A stretch of 64,000 nucleotides of DNA from Micromonospora sp. DSM 45708 (GTDB lineage Bacteria > Actinomycetota > Actinomycetes > Mycobacteriales > Micromonosporaceae). The notes under the pieces are model-generated. The model did no database searches, had not been told where the DNA came from, and was given only the letters and a program-made list of their open reading frames with translations. The DNA is taken from contig NZ_CP154796.1 of NCBI RefSeq assembly GCF_039566955.1, positions 248,001-312,000 of the forward strand, read 5' to 3'. A program made the translations under genes and the position numbers. Of the stretch, positions 1 through 7,936 are shown piece after piece; position 1 is the stretch's first letter, and every line of letters starts with the position of its first letter.

Positions 1-774
1 GCGTTCGCGGAGCGGGTGGTCCGCTGGATCGAGCACAGCGACCGGGGGCCGGTGCACCTGTTCGGCAACTCGCTCGGCGGCGCGGTCGCGGTCCGGGTGG
101 CGGCGTTGCGCCCGGACCTGGTCCGCACGCTCACGCTGATCTCGCCGGCCCTGCCGTTTCTGGACTTCCGGCGTTCGTTGCAGGGGCGGATGCTGCCGGT
201 GCTGGTGATCCCCCGGGGCGAGCGGCTGGCCGCCTGGCGGCTGGCCCAGCTCGCCCCGGAGGCGATGGCGCAGCAGGTGATGGAGTCGTGCGTGGCGGAC
301 CTGACCCGGATCAGCGAGCAGCGCCGGCAGGAGGCGATCGAGGAGATCCGGATCCGGTACGAGGCGGCGCACTACGCCGCCGCCTACGTCCGGACGTTCC
401 GGGGCCTGGTCGGCAGCTTCCTGCGGTCGTACCTGCCGGGGGAGGGCGCGCTCTGGCGGCAGGCTGCGGCGGTGCGGGCACCCACGCTGGTGGTGGGTGG
501 GCGGCAGGACCGCCTGGTCGACGTGCGGGTCGCCCCGCAGGCCGCCCGCGTGATCCCGGACAGCCGGCTGCTGATGCTGGACGGTGTCGGGCACGTGGCC
601 CAGTTGGAGGTGCCCCGGACGGTGGCGCGGGCGGTGCTGGCGCTGCTCGCCGACGGGGCCCCGGACGGGTCGGCGGAGGTCGCCACGCCGGGGCCGGAGG
701 GCCGGGAACCGCAGGCCACGGCCCTGGTCACCGGAACGGGGGAGAGCGGCGGCGTCCGCGACATGGCAGGCTGA
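1..774 (+). CDS. Alpha/beta hydrolase, C-terminal part (gene starts before the window)
   Basis: The reading frame is open from base 1, so the N-terminus is missing; about 257 residues are visible. The serine nucleophile elbow is G-N-S-L-G-G near visible residue 22. An acid residue candidate follows the strand VVGGRQD and the catalytic His candidate is in LDGVGHVAQLE, so the Ser-Asp-His triad of an alpha/beta hydrolase looks intact. The last 40 residues are low-complexity Gly/Glu/Pro. Substrate cannot be told from sequence. The next gene starts 5 nt after the stop, suggesting co-transcription with the DUF3152 gene. Confidence 0.85.
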   Translation, partial: AFAERVVRWIEHSDRGPVHLFGNSLGGAVAVRVAALRPDLVRTLTLISPALPFLDFRRSLQGRMLPVLVIPRGERLAAWRLAQLAPEAMAQQVMESCVADLTRISEQRRQEAIEEIRIRYEAAHYAAAYVRTFRGLVGSFLRSYLPGEGALWRQAAAVRAPTLVVGGRQDRLVDVRVAPQAARVIPDSRLLMLDGVGHVAQLEVPRTVARAVLALLADGAPDGSAEVATPGPEGREPQATALVTGTGESGGVRDMAG

Positions 775-779
775 GCGGG

Positions 780-1625
780 ATGCCCCGCTCCCGCCGTCCG
801 CGTCTCCCGCGGTCCCTGTCCGCTGCCCGCCGTTGGCGCTCCGCCGTGGTGGTCTGCGCGTTCCTCGCCACCGCCGGGGTCGGCGTCGGCGTGGCGCTGC
901 GACTGCCGCCGGCCGGGGCGCGGGAGGTGGTCACCGACGGGTTCGCGGCCCGGCCGCCGGAGCCGGCGCCGAGCGTCTCGCCGTCGCCGCCCGCGCCGCC
1001 CCGCCCGCCGGCGCCGGTGCTGAGTCTGCCCGGCCCGGTGCCCGTGCGGGGTGCGGGCGGTTTCGGGTACGACGAGCGGGCCGGCGGCGTGCTCGGCCGG
1101 GCCGGTGAGCTGCGCCGTTTCCGGGTGGCGGTGGAGCGGGGCGCCGGCGAGGACGTCCGGGCGTTCGGGGACGCGGTGCAGCGGGCGCTGGCCGGGCCGG
1201 GGAGCTGGGTGGACAGCGGCCGGCTGCGGTTGCAGCGGGTCGCGCCGGGCAGCCGGTACGACTTCACGATCTATCTGGCGACCCGGGACACCGCCGGCCG
1301 GTTGTGCGGGGCGGGTGGGATCGACATCCGCAAGGGCGGGGTGCCGTACACGTCCTGCCGGGTGCCGGGCAAGGTCGTGATCAACCTGGACCGGTGGCGG
1401 AGGTCGGCGCCGCACCTGGTGGCCGCCGGGATGCCGCTGGACACGTACCGGCTGTACGTGGTCAACCATGAGGTGGGGCACCAGCTCGGGCACCACCACG
1501 AGGCGTGTCCGGGCGTCGGGCGGGCCGCGCCGGTGATGCAGCAGCAGACGCTGTTCCTCGACGGCTGCCGGCCGAACCCGTGGCCGTACCTGGGCGGGAA
1601 GCGGTACACCGGGCCGGCGCGGTGA
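780..1625 (+). CDS. DUF3152 secreted metallopeptidase-like protein, copy 1
   Basis: 281 residues. An Arg-rich N-terminus and one membrane helix (about residues 22-42) are followed by a Pro-rich linker and a C-terminal DUF3152 domain. The domain carries the zincin-type motif H-E-V-G-H-Q-L-G-H-H-H-E-A-C, which could bind zinc with a third His two turns on, and ends with a conserved MQQQT segment. ATG at 780 is chosen because it precedes the hydrophobic segment and lies 5 nt after the upstream stop. In mycobacteria a DUF3152 gene also neighbours moeZ, so the context is conserved. Peptidase activity is inferred from the motif only. Confidence 0.85.
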   Translation: MPRSRRPRLPRSLSAARRWRSAVVVCAFLATAGVGVGVALRLPPAGAREVVTDGFAARPPEPAPSVSPSPPAPPRPPAPVLSLPGPVPVRGAGGFGYDERAGGVLGRAGELRRFRVAVERGAGEDVRAFGDAVQRALAGPGSWVDSGRLRLQRVAPGSRYDFTIYLATRDTAGRLCGAGGIDIRKGGVPYTSCRVPGKVVINLDRWRRSAPHLVAAGMPLDTYRLYVVNHEVGHQLGHHHEACPGVGRAAPVMQQQTLFLDGCRPNPWPYLGGKRYTGPAR

Positions 1626-1700
1626 CCTGGTTGCGAGCAATCTTCGCGACTTGAGCCGTAAAAGCAGCTAAATGCCCGAATTGCGTGGCAGGCTGACGTC

Positions 1701-2492
1701 ATGACGTCGTCCCCACCCGAACGCCCCGGGCTGCGCCGGATGCGCCGCCGTCGCCGGCGCGCGGTGCTGCTGCTGGCGATGCTGCTCGCGGCCGTCGGCG
1801 GCGCGGTGGGCATCACCCGGCTGAGCGAGCCGCCGCGCGCCACGCGGGTCCCGCTCGCCGCCGAGCCGACGCTGATGCCGGACGCCGACACCGACACCGC
1901 CGCGTCGCCGACCGGCTACCCCACCGCCGGCCCCGGCACGTTCGCGGTGGCCGCCGGACGATCACCGGTACGCGGCCACGCCGGCCCGCTGCGCCGCTAC
2001 CGGATCGAGGTCGAGCACGGCACCGGGCAGGACGCCGACGCGTTCGCCGCGACCGTGGACGCGGTGCTCGGCGACCCGCGTAGCTGGATCGCCTCCGGGG
2101 AGCTGCGGGTGCAGCGGGTCCCCGAGGCGGCTGCCGCCGACTTCACCGTCTACCTGGCCACGCCGGCCACCTCGGAACGGATGTGCGCCGAGGGTGGCCT
2201 GCGCACCGAGCGGTACACGTCGTGCCGCCTGCCCGGCCGGGTCGTGCTCAATTTGGCGCGCTGGATGACCGCGGTGCCCGACTACGGCGCCCCGCTCGAC
2301 GTCTACCGGACGTACGTGGTCAACCACGAGGTCGGGCACGAGTTCGGCGAGCTGCACGAGGCGTGCCCGCACCCCGGCGCCCCGGCCCCGGTGATGCAGC
2401 AGCAGACGTACGGGCTGGACGGCTGCGTGCCGAACGCGTGGCCGTACGTCGACGGGGCGCGATACTCCGGCGAACGGACCGACGGCGTCTGA
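1701..2492 (+). CDS. DUF3152 secreted metallopeptidase-like protein, copy 2
   Basis: 263 residues, a paralogue of the preceding gene with the same plan: basic N-terminus, one membrane helix (about residues 19-35), short linker, then DUF3152 with H-E-V-G-H-E-F-G-E-L-H-E-A-C and the MQQQT segment. Both copies keep the metal-binding histidines. The 75-nt gap before it is AT-rich for this genome, and a CAGGCT box ends 6 nt before the ATG, so it may have its own leaderless promoter. Tandem duplication is the simplest origin. Confidence 0.85.
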   Translation: MTSSPPERPGLRRMRRRRRRAVLLLAMLLAAVGGAVGITRLSEPPRATRVPLAAEPTLMPDADTDTAASPTGYPTAGPGTFAVAAGRSPVRGHAGPLRRYRIEVEHGTGQDADAFAATVDAVLGDPRSWIASGELRVQRVPEAAAADFTVYLATPATSERMCAEGGLRTERYTSCRLPGRVVLNLARWMTAVPDYGAPLDVYRTYVVNHEVGHEFGELHEACPHPGAPAPVMQQQTYGLDGCVPNAWPYVDGARYSGERTDGV

Positions 2493-2600
2493 GGTTATTC
2501 CCGGTCCCGCAGTTCGGGCCGGGTGTCCCTCGTCATGGCCGTTCCCCACCACGGCGAGCGACAATGGCGCGGTCCCACCGCCGATCCCGGGGAGTCCACC

Positions 2601-3782
2601 GTGTCGTTGCCCCCGCTCGTCGAGCCCGCCGCCGAGCTGACCGTTGACGAGATCCGCCGCTACTCGCGCCACCTGATCATCCCGGACGTCGGGGTCGAGG
2701 GGCAGAAGCGGCTGAAGAACGCCCGGGTGCTCTGCGTGGGCGCCGGCGGCCTCGGCTCGCCGGCCCTGATGTACCTCGCCGCCGCCGGTGTCGGCACGCT
2801 CGGCATCATCGACTTCGACACCGTCGACGAGTCGAACCTCCAGCGCCAGATCATCCACGGCGTCTCCGACATCGGCCGGTCCAAGGCTGAGTCCGCCGCC
2901 GCCTCGATCCGCGAGATCAACCCGCTGGTGAACGTGGAGATCCACGACACCGCGCTGGACCGGGAGAACGTCCGGGACATCTTCTCCCGGTACGACCTGA
3001 TCGTCGACGGCACCGACAACTTCGCCACCCGCTACATGGTCAACGACGCGGCCGTGCTGCTCGGCAAGCCGTACGTCTGGGGTTCGATCTACCGGTTCGA
3101 CGGCCAGGCGTCGGTGTTCTGGGCCGAGCACGGCCCGTGCTACCGCTGCCTCTACCCGGAGCCCCCGCCGCCCGGCATGGTCCCCTCCTGCGCCGAGGGC
3201 GGCGTGCTCGGCGTGCTCTGCGCCTCCATCGGGTCGATCCAGGTCAACGAGGCGATCAAGCTGCTCGCCGGCATCGGCGAGCCGCTGGTCGGCCGGCTGA
3301 TGGTCTACGACGCCCTGGAGATGAGCTACCGCAAGATCAAGGTGCGCAAGGACCCGAACTGCGCGCTCTGCGGCGAGAACCCCACGGTCACCGACCTGCT
3401 GGAGGACTACGAGGACTTCTGCGGCGCGGTCTCCGAGGAGGCGCAGGAGGCGGTGGTCGACTCCACCATCACCGCGCGGGAGCTGAAGGAGTGGCAGGAC
3501 GCCGGCAAGGACATCTTCCTGGTCGACGTGCGTGAGCCCGCCGAGTACGAGATCGTCCGCATCCCCGGCGCGACGCTGATCCCCAAGGGGGAGATCCTCT
3601 CCGGCGAGGCGCTGGCGAAGTTCCCGCAGGACCGGCAGATCGTGCTGCACTGCAAGTCCGGCGTCCGTTCGGCCGAGGCGCTGGCCGCGCTCAAGGCGGC
3701 CGGGTTCAAGGACTCCGTTCACGTGCAGGGTGGCGTGCTCTCCTGGATCAAGCAGGTCGACCCGTCGCTGCCCGCGTACTGA
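2601..3782 (+). CDS. moeZ: MoeZ-type adenylyltransferase/sulfurtransferase
   Basis: 393 residues. A ThiF/MoeB/E1-like domain (about 15-260) has the nucleotide-binding G-A-G-G-L-G-S near residue 47 and zinc ligands in CYRC and CALC. A rhodanese domain (about 285-393) has the active-site loop H-C-K-S-G-V-R with its persulfide cysteine. Family members activate the C-terminus of ubiquitin-like carriers (MoaD, CysO, other sulfur carriers) by adenylation and thiocarboxylation, serving molybdopterin, cysteine and thio-metabolite synthesis. GTG 2601 is preferred over the upstream GTG 2523 because GGGGAG lies 7 nt before it and the length then matches mycobacterial MoeZ. Confidence 0.93.
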   Translation: MSLPPLVEPAAELTVDEIRRYSRHLIIPDVGVEGQKRLKNARVLCVGAGGLGSPALMYLAAAGVGTLGIIDFDTVDESNLQRQIIHGVSDIGRSKAESAAASIREINPLVNVEIHDTALDRENVRDIFSRYDLIVDGTDNFATRYMVNDAAVLLGKPYVWGSIYRFDGQASVFWAEHGPCYRCLYPEPPPPGMVPSCAEGGVLGVLCASIGSIQVNEAIKLLAGIGEPLVGRLMVYDALEMSYRKIKVRKDPNCALCGENPTVTDLLEDYEDFCGAVSEEAQEAVVDSTITARELKEWQDAGKDIFLVDVREPAEYEIVRIPGATLIPKGEILSGEALAKFPQDRQIVLHCKSGVRSAEALAALKAAGFKDSVHVQGGVLSWIKQVDPSLPAY

Positions 3783-3794
3783 CGTCGATGTCGT

Positions 3795-3826
3795 GAGGGC
3801 CCTTCCGGTGCGCCGGGAGGGCCCTC
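3795..3826 (+). terminator. Hairpin terminator after moeZ
   Basis: A 14-bp stem (3795-3808 with 3813-3826, one G-T wobble) closes a TGCG loop 13 nt after the moeZ stop. There is no T-run, as is common in high-GC actinobacteria. Confidence 0.7.
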
Positions 3827-3892
3827 GGCGTCTCCCCGTTTCTGGCCGAGCTACCGAGGCGTAACCGCGTCCGCGCAGGTAGCGTCACGACC

Positions 3893-5029
3893 GTGGTCGA
3901 TCTGGAAGCGGCGATCGGGTTCGTCGTGGCACACGGGGACGCGGTGGACCGCGCCCGCCTGTCCCGGCTGCGCTCCGGCGCGCCGGTGCCGCCGCAGGTG
4001 CTGGACGCGGCGGAGTCCGGTCAGGTCCCGGGCGGCGGCTGGCCCGCCGTGCTCGACGGCGACGTCGCCTCCGTCGACGCGACCTGCTTCCGCCTGGCCG
4101 AGCTGGACGATCTCGGCGCGCTGGGCCGCCCCGCCGCCCGGCACGCGCTGGACTGGCTGGCCGCCGGCCAGCTCGCCGACGGCGGCTGGGACGAGCACCT
4201 GTCGCTGGCCGGGTTCGCGCCGGAGTGGGCCACCCCCGGCGACCCCGAGGCGCGGTTCTACCTGACCGCCGGCGCCGGGTTCTGGCTCACCGTGGCCGGG
4301 CTGGACGCCCGTGCCGCCGGCCCGCTCGACCACCGCGTCGGCGGGGCGTACGCCGGGGTGGTGCAGGCGGCGGCCCACACGCTCGCCGCGCAACTCGCGT
4401 CGGACGGGACCTGGCCGTCGTTCCTGCCCGCCGGGTGGCTCGCCGCGGCGGTGCTGCACCGCCAGCGGATGTACCACGAGTCGGCCCGGATCCAGGCGGT
4501 GCTCGCCGACCGCATCCCGGAGATGTCCCCGGCGGACGTGGCATGGCTCGCCGCCACGCTGCGCCGGGTGGAGGTGGGCGAGGAGCAGTGGCTGCTGGTC
4601 TCGGCGCGGCGTCGGCTGGCCGAGACGCAACGCAGCGACGGCGGTTGGGACAGCGACGACGGCCGCCAGTTCGACGTGCACACCACGCTGCGTGCGATCC
4701 GGGCCTGCCGTCCGACCGAGCCGGAGGCCCCGGCGTCCGGGGCCCCGTTCGTGGTGCCGCGCGCCTCCGTGCTGCCCGCCCCGCCGTCCCGCCGCCCCGC
4801 GCCGACGCCGCCCTCGGGCGGGCCCGAGCTGCCGTCGGCCCCGCCGGCCCTGCCCGCGCCTCGCGTCCCCGACGCGTCCCCGCCGCCGGCCCCGACCCTG
4901 CTGCCGTCCCCGGCCCCGACCGTGCTGCCGGCCCCATCCCCGGCCCCGGCCCCGACCGTGCTGCCGGCCCTGTCCCCGCCGCCGGCCCCGACCGTGCTGC
5001 CGGCCCCGAATCCGCTCCGGGTGGCGTAG
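3893..5029 (+). CDS. Prenyltransferase/squalene-cyclase-type QW-repeat protein with Pro-rich tail
   Basis: 378 residues. Residues 1-275 form alpha-helical repeats with the QW-like signatures GQLADGGWD and TQRSDGGWDSD, typical of the alpha/alpha toroid of terpene cyclases and prenyltransferase beta subunits. The Asp-rich catalytic motif of squalene-hopene cyclases is not evident and the protein is about half their length, so it is probably a toroid-fold protein of unknown role. Residues 280-378 are almost only Pro, Ala, Leu and Thr, with repeated PAPTVLPA units. GTG 3893 follows a TAGCGT box by 7 nt, suggesting a leaderless start. It converges on proA. Confidence 0.7.
   Translation: MVDLEAAIGFVVAHGDAVDRARLSRLRSGAPVPPQVLDAAESGQVPGGGWPAVLDGDVASVDATCFRLAELDDLGALGRPAARHALDWLAAGQLADGGWDEHLSLAGFAPEWATPGDPEARFYLTAGAGFWLTVAGLDARAAGPLDHRVGGAYAGVVQAAAHTLAAQLASDGTWPSFLPAGWLAAAVLHRQRMYHESARIQAVLADRIPEMSPADVAWLAATLRRVEVGEEQWLLVSARRRLAETQRSDGGWDSDDGRQFDVHTTLRAIRACRPTEPEAPASGAPFVVPRASVLPAPPSRRPAPTPPSGGPELPSAPPALPAPRVPDASPPPAPTLLPSPAPTVLPAPSPAPAPTVLPALSPPPAPTVLPAPNPLRVA
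4891..5009 (+). repeat. Imperfect tandem repeats in the Pro-rich tail
   Basis: The core CCGACCGTGCTGCCGGCC occurs three times, with a fourth diverged copy, coding for PTVLPA units. Spacing varies (about 30-40 nt), so copy number may change between strains. Confidence 0.75.
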
Positions 5030-5105
5030 CCGACTCCCGGAGCCGTGGAGGTCCGGGGCCCTCCGCGGGCCCTTCTCCGGTGGGCGGGCCGGGGCCGGGC
5101 GTGGC

Positions 5106-6347
5106 TCAGCGCAGGTGACCGTCGCCGGTGACCACGTACTTCGTGCTGGTCAGCTCCGGCAGGCCCATCGGGCCGCGGGCATGCAGCTTCTGGGTGGAGA
5201 TGCCGATCTCGGCGCCGAACCCGAACTCGCCGCCGTCGGTGAACCGGGTCGACGCGTTCACCATCACGGCGGCGGCGTCCACCCGGGCCACGAACTCCCG
5301 CGCCGCCCGCTGCGAGTCGGTGACGATCGCCTCGGTGTGGCCGGTGCCGTACCGCCGGATGTGCGCGACCGCCGCGTCGAGCGAGTCGACCACGGCGACC
5401 GAGATGTCGGCGGACAGGTATTCGGTGGCGAAGTCCTCCTCGGTGGCCGGCACCACCGCGCCGGAGTGGGCGGCCACCTCCGGGCTGCCGTGCACGGTCA
5501 CCCCGGCCTCGGCGAACGCGGCCAGCACCACCGGCAGGAACGCGTCCGCGACGGCCCGGTGGACCAGCAGCGACTCGGCGGTGTTGCAGGTCGACAGCCG
5601 CTGCGTCTTGGCGTTCAGCGTGATCGCCACCGCCTTGTCGAGGTCGGCGGCGGCGTCCACGTAGACGTGGCAGTTGCCCACGCCGGTCTCGATCACCGGC
5701 ACGGTCGACTCCTCGACCACGGCGCGGATCAGCGACGCGCCGCCGCGCGGGATCAGCACGTCGACCAGGCCCCGGGCGCGCATCAGCTCCTTGACCGAGT
5801 CGCGCGTGCTGGCGTCGAGCAGTTGCACCGCGTCGGCCGGCAGGCCGGCCCCGACGACCGCGTCGCGGAGCACCGCGACCAGGGCGGCGTTGGAGTGCGC
5901 CGCCGAGGACGAGCCGCGCAGCAGCGCCGCGTTGCCGGACTTCAGGCAGATGCCGGCCGCGTCGACTGTCACGTTGGGCCGGCCCTCGTAGACGATGCCG
6001 ACCACCCCGAACGGCACCCGGACCTGGCGCAGCTCCAGCCCGTTCGGCAGCGTCGCGCCGCGGACCACCTCGCCGACCGGGTCGGGCAGCGCGGCCATCT
6101 CGCGCAACGCGTCGGCGATGGCGGCCACCCGGCCCTCGTCGAGCGCGAGCCGGTCCAGCACGGCCGCGCTCAGCCCGGCGTCACGCCCGGCCGCCAGGTC
6201 CGTCGCGTTCGCCGCCAGGATCTCCGGGGTACGCGCCACCAGCGCGTCGGCCATCGCGTGCAGCGCGGCGTCCTTGACCGTACGGGTGGCCGCCGCCAGG
6301 GCCTCCGCCGCGTCCCGGGCCCGCCGGGCCTGCTCGACGACGCTCAT
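5106..6347 (-). CDS. proA: Glutamate-5-semialdehyde dehydrogenase (gamma-glutamyl phosphate reductase)
   Basis: 413 residues, the usual family length. It reduces gamma-glutamyl phosphate with NADPH to glutamate-5-semialdehyde, the second step of proline synthesis, in the cytoplasm. Seen in sequence: [15 protein letters not shown] in the nucleotide-binding part, the catalytic-cysteine segment [10 protein letters not shown] near residue 255, and the conserved C-terminal [18 protein letters not shown]. The start is ATG 6347. It lies downstream of proB on the same strand, separated by 71 nt containing a strong hairpin. Confidence 0.96.
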   Translation of the reverse strand: MSVVEQARRARDAAEALAAATRTVKDAALHAMADALVARTPEILAANATDLAAGRDAGLSAAVLDRLALDEGRVAAIADALREMAALPDPVGEVVRGATLPNGLELRQVRVPFGVVGIVYEGRPNVTVDAAGICLKSGNAALLRGSSSAAHSNAALVAVLRDAVVGAGLPADAVQLLDASTRDSVKELMRARGLVDVLIPRGGASLIRAVVEESTVPVIETGVGNCHVYVDAAADLDKAVAITLNAKTQRLSTCNTAESLLVHRAVADAFLPVVLAAFAEAGVTVHGSPEVAAHSGAVVPATEEDFATEYLSADISVAVVDSLDAAVAHIRRYGTGHTEAIVTDSQRAAREFVARVDAAAVMVNASTRFTDGGEFGFGAEIGISTQKLHARGPMGLPELTSTKYVVTGDGHLR

Positions 6348-6376
6348 GGTGCGCTCTCCTTCGCAGTGGCGTCAGG

Positions 6377-6416
6377 AGGGGCCCTGTTACGCAGAATGCG
6401 TTAACAGGGGGCCCCT
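6377..6416 (-). repeat. Palindromic hairpin between proB and proA
   Basis: Arms of about 16-19 nt (6377-6392 and 6398-6416) are complementary apart from three unpaired bases and close on an AGAAT loop. Both arms contain GGGCCC-type palindromes. The hairpin lies between proB (stop at 6419) and proA (start 6347), so it could attenuate proA or protect the mRNA end. It resembles a dispersed REP-like element rather than a simple terminator. Confidence 0.65.
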
Positions 6417-6418
6417 GC

Positions 6419-7528
6419 TTACAACAAAACGAGGTCGTCGCGGTGGACGACCTCACGTTCGTAGGCCGGGCCGAGCGCCGCGGCGAGTTCCGAGGTGGAA
6501 CGGCCGAGCAGGCCGGGCAGCTCCACCGCGTCGTAGTTCACCAGGCCACGGGCCACCGGCGCGCCGGCGGTGTCGACCAGGTCCACCGGGTCCCCGGCGG
6601 TGAACGCGCCGTCGACCGCGGTGATGCCGGCCGGCAGCAGCGACTTGCGCCGGCCCACCACGGCCTGCACCGCGCCCGGGTCGAGGTGCAGCCGGCCGCG
6701 CGGCGCGGTGGCGTGCGCCAGCCAGAAGAGTCGGGCGGCCGGGCGTCGGCTGCTCGCGTGGAAGAGCGTGCCGACCGGCTCGCCGGCCAGCGCCGGGCCG
6801 GCCAGCGGCGCGGCGGTGAGCACCACCGGGATGCCGAAGCCGGTGGCGATGCGCGCCGCCTCGACCTTGGTGACCATGCCGCCGGTGCCCACCCCGGCCC
6901 GGCCGGCCCCGCCGACGTCGACGCCGGTCAGGTCGCCCTCGCCGTGCACCTCGGTGACCCGGGTGCTGCCCGGCCGGGCCGGGTCGCCGGTCCAGAGCGC
7001 GTCCACGTCGGAGAGCAGCACCAGCAGGTCGGCGTCGACGAGCGCGGCGACGAGCGCGGCGAGCCGGTCGTTGTCGCCGAACCGGATCTCGTCGGTGGCC
7101 ACCGTGTCGTTCTCGTTGACGATCGGCACGGCCCGCAGGTCGAGCAGCTTGCGCAGCGTGCGGTAGGCGTTGCGGTAGTGCGCCCGCCGGGTCACGTCGT
7201 CGACGGTGAGCAGCACCTGCCCGACGGTGCGCCCGTGCCGGGCGAACGCGGTCGCGTAGCGGCCGATGAGCAGGCCCTGGCCGACGCTGGCGGCGGCCTG
7301 CTGGGTGGCCAGGTCGCGCGGGCGGCGGGGCAGCCGCAGCGGGGCGAGGCCGGCGGCGATCGCGCCGGAGGAGACCAGCACCACCTCGCGTCCGGCGGTG
7401 ATCAGCGCGCCGAGCGTGTCGACGAGCGCGTCGACCCGGGCGTCGTCCAGGCCGCCCGTCGCGGTGGTCAGCGAGGACGATCCGATCTTGACGACGATCC
7501 GGCGGGCCGAGGTGACTGCTTCACGCAC
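6419..7528 (-). CDS. proB: Glutamate 5-kinase
   Basis: 369 residues. It phosphorylates glutamate with ATP, the first and feedback-regulated step of proline synthesis. The amino-acid kinase domain (about 1-255) shows VVKIGSSSL, VSSGAIAAG, NENDTV, FGDNDRLAALVA and GTGGMVTKVEAA; a C-terminal PUA domain (about 280-369) follows. The frame stays open far upstream, but GTG 7528 directly precedes the conserved REAVTSARRIVVKIG start and gives the usual length. It is divergent from the ATL gene with 61 nt between starts, and proA follows on the same strand. Confidence 0.95.
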   Translation of the reverse strand: MREAVTSARRIVVKIGSSSLTTATGGLDDARVDALVDTLGALITAGREVVLVSSGAIAAGLAPLRLPRRPRDLATQQAAASVGQGLLIGRYATAFARHGRTVGQVLLTVDDVTRRAHYRNAYRTLRKLLDLRAVPIVNENDTVATDEIRFGDNDRLAALVAALVDADLLVLLSDVDALWTGDPARPGSTRVTEVHGEGDLTGVDVGGAGRAGVGTGGMVTKVEAARIATGFGIPVVLTAAPLAGPALAGEPVGTLFHASSRRPAARLFWLAHATAPRGRLHLDPGAVQAVVGRRKSLLPAGITAVDGAFTAGDPVDLVDTAGAPVARGLVNYDAVELPGLLGRSTSELAAALGPAYEREVVHRDDLVLL

Positions 7529-7589
7529 CCGACCATTCTGCGGGTCGCGGCCCGCCCGATCGTGGCGCGTTCCCATATCGTGGCAGCTC

Positions 7590-7904
7590 GTGACACCTGA
7601 CGAGTACGTCGAGGCGGTGCTGACGCTGGTCGAGCGGATCCCGCCCGGGCGGGTGATGTCGTACGGGGCGGTGGCCGACGCGCTGGCCGAGCGGTCGGGC
7701 CGGGCGTCGGCGCGGCTGGTCGGCTCGATCATGGCCCGGCACGGGGGCGGGGTGCCGTGGCACCGGGTGGTGAACGCGGCCGGCCGGCTGCCGCCGGGGC
7801 ACGAGCTTGAGGCGCGGGCCCGGCTGCGCGCCGAGGGTTGCCCGCTGCGCGGCGACCGGGTGGACCTGGCGTCGGCCGCGTGGTCGCCGGAGCAGGGGAT
7901 GTGA
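7590..7904 (+). CDS. Alkyltransferase-like (ATL) DNA repair protein of the MGMT family
   Basis: 104 residues, matching the small MGMT DNA-binding domain. The active-site PCHR of O6-alkylguanine methyltransferases is P56-W57-H58-R59 here: Trp replaces the alkyl-accepting Cys, the hallmark of ATL proteins. These bind and bend O6-alkylguanine DNA without repairing it and hand the lesion to nucleotide excision repair. The DNA-binding segment PPGRVMSYGAVA is present. GTG 7590 begins VTPDEYVEAV; no good Shine-Dalgarno is visible. Confidence 0.9.
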   Translation: MTPDEYVEAVLTLVERIPPGRVMSYGAVADALAERSGRASARLVGSIMARHGGGVPWHRVVNAAGRLPPGHELEARARLRAEGCPLRGDRVDLASAAWSPEQGM

Positions 7905-7936
7905 CCGCGACCATAACGTGAGTAGCATTCGGCTCC

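Noticed and set aside
4311..6404. Plus-strand 697-codon frame across the QW-repeat gene and proA
   Set aside because: Covers two well-supported genes in other frames and has no recognisable motif.
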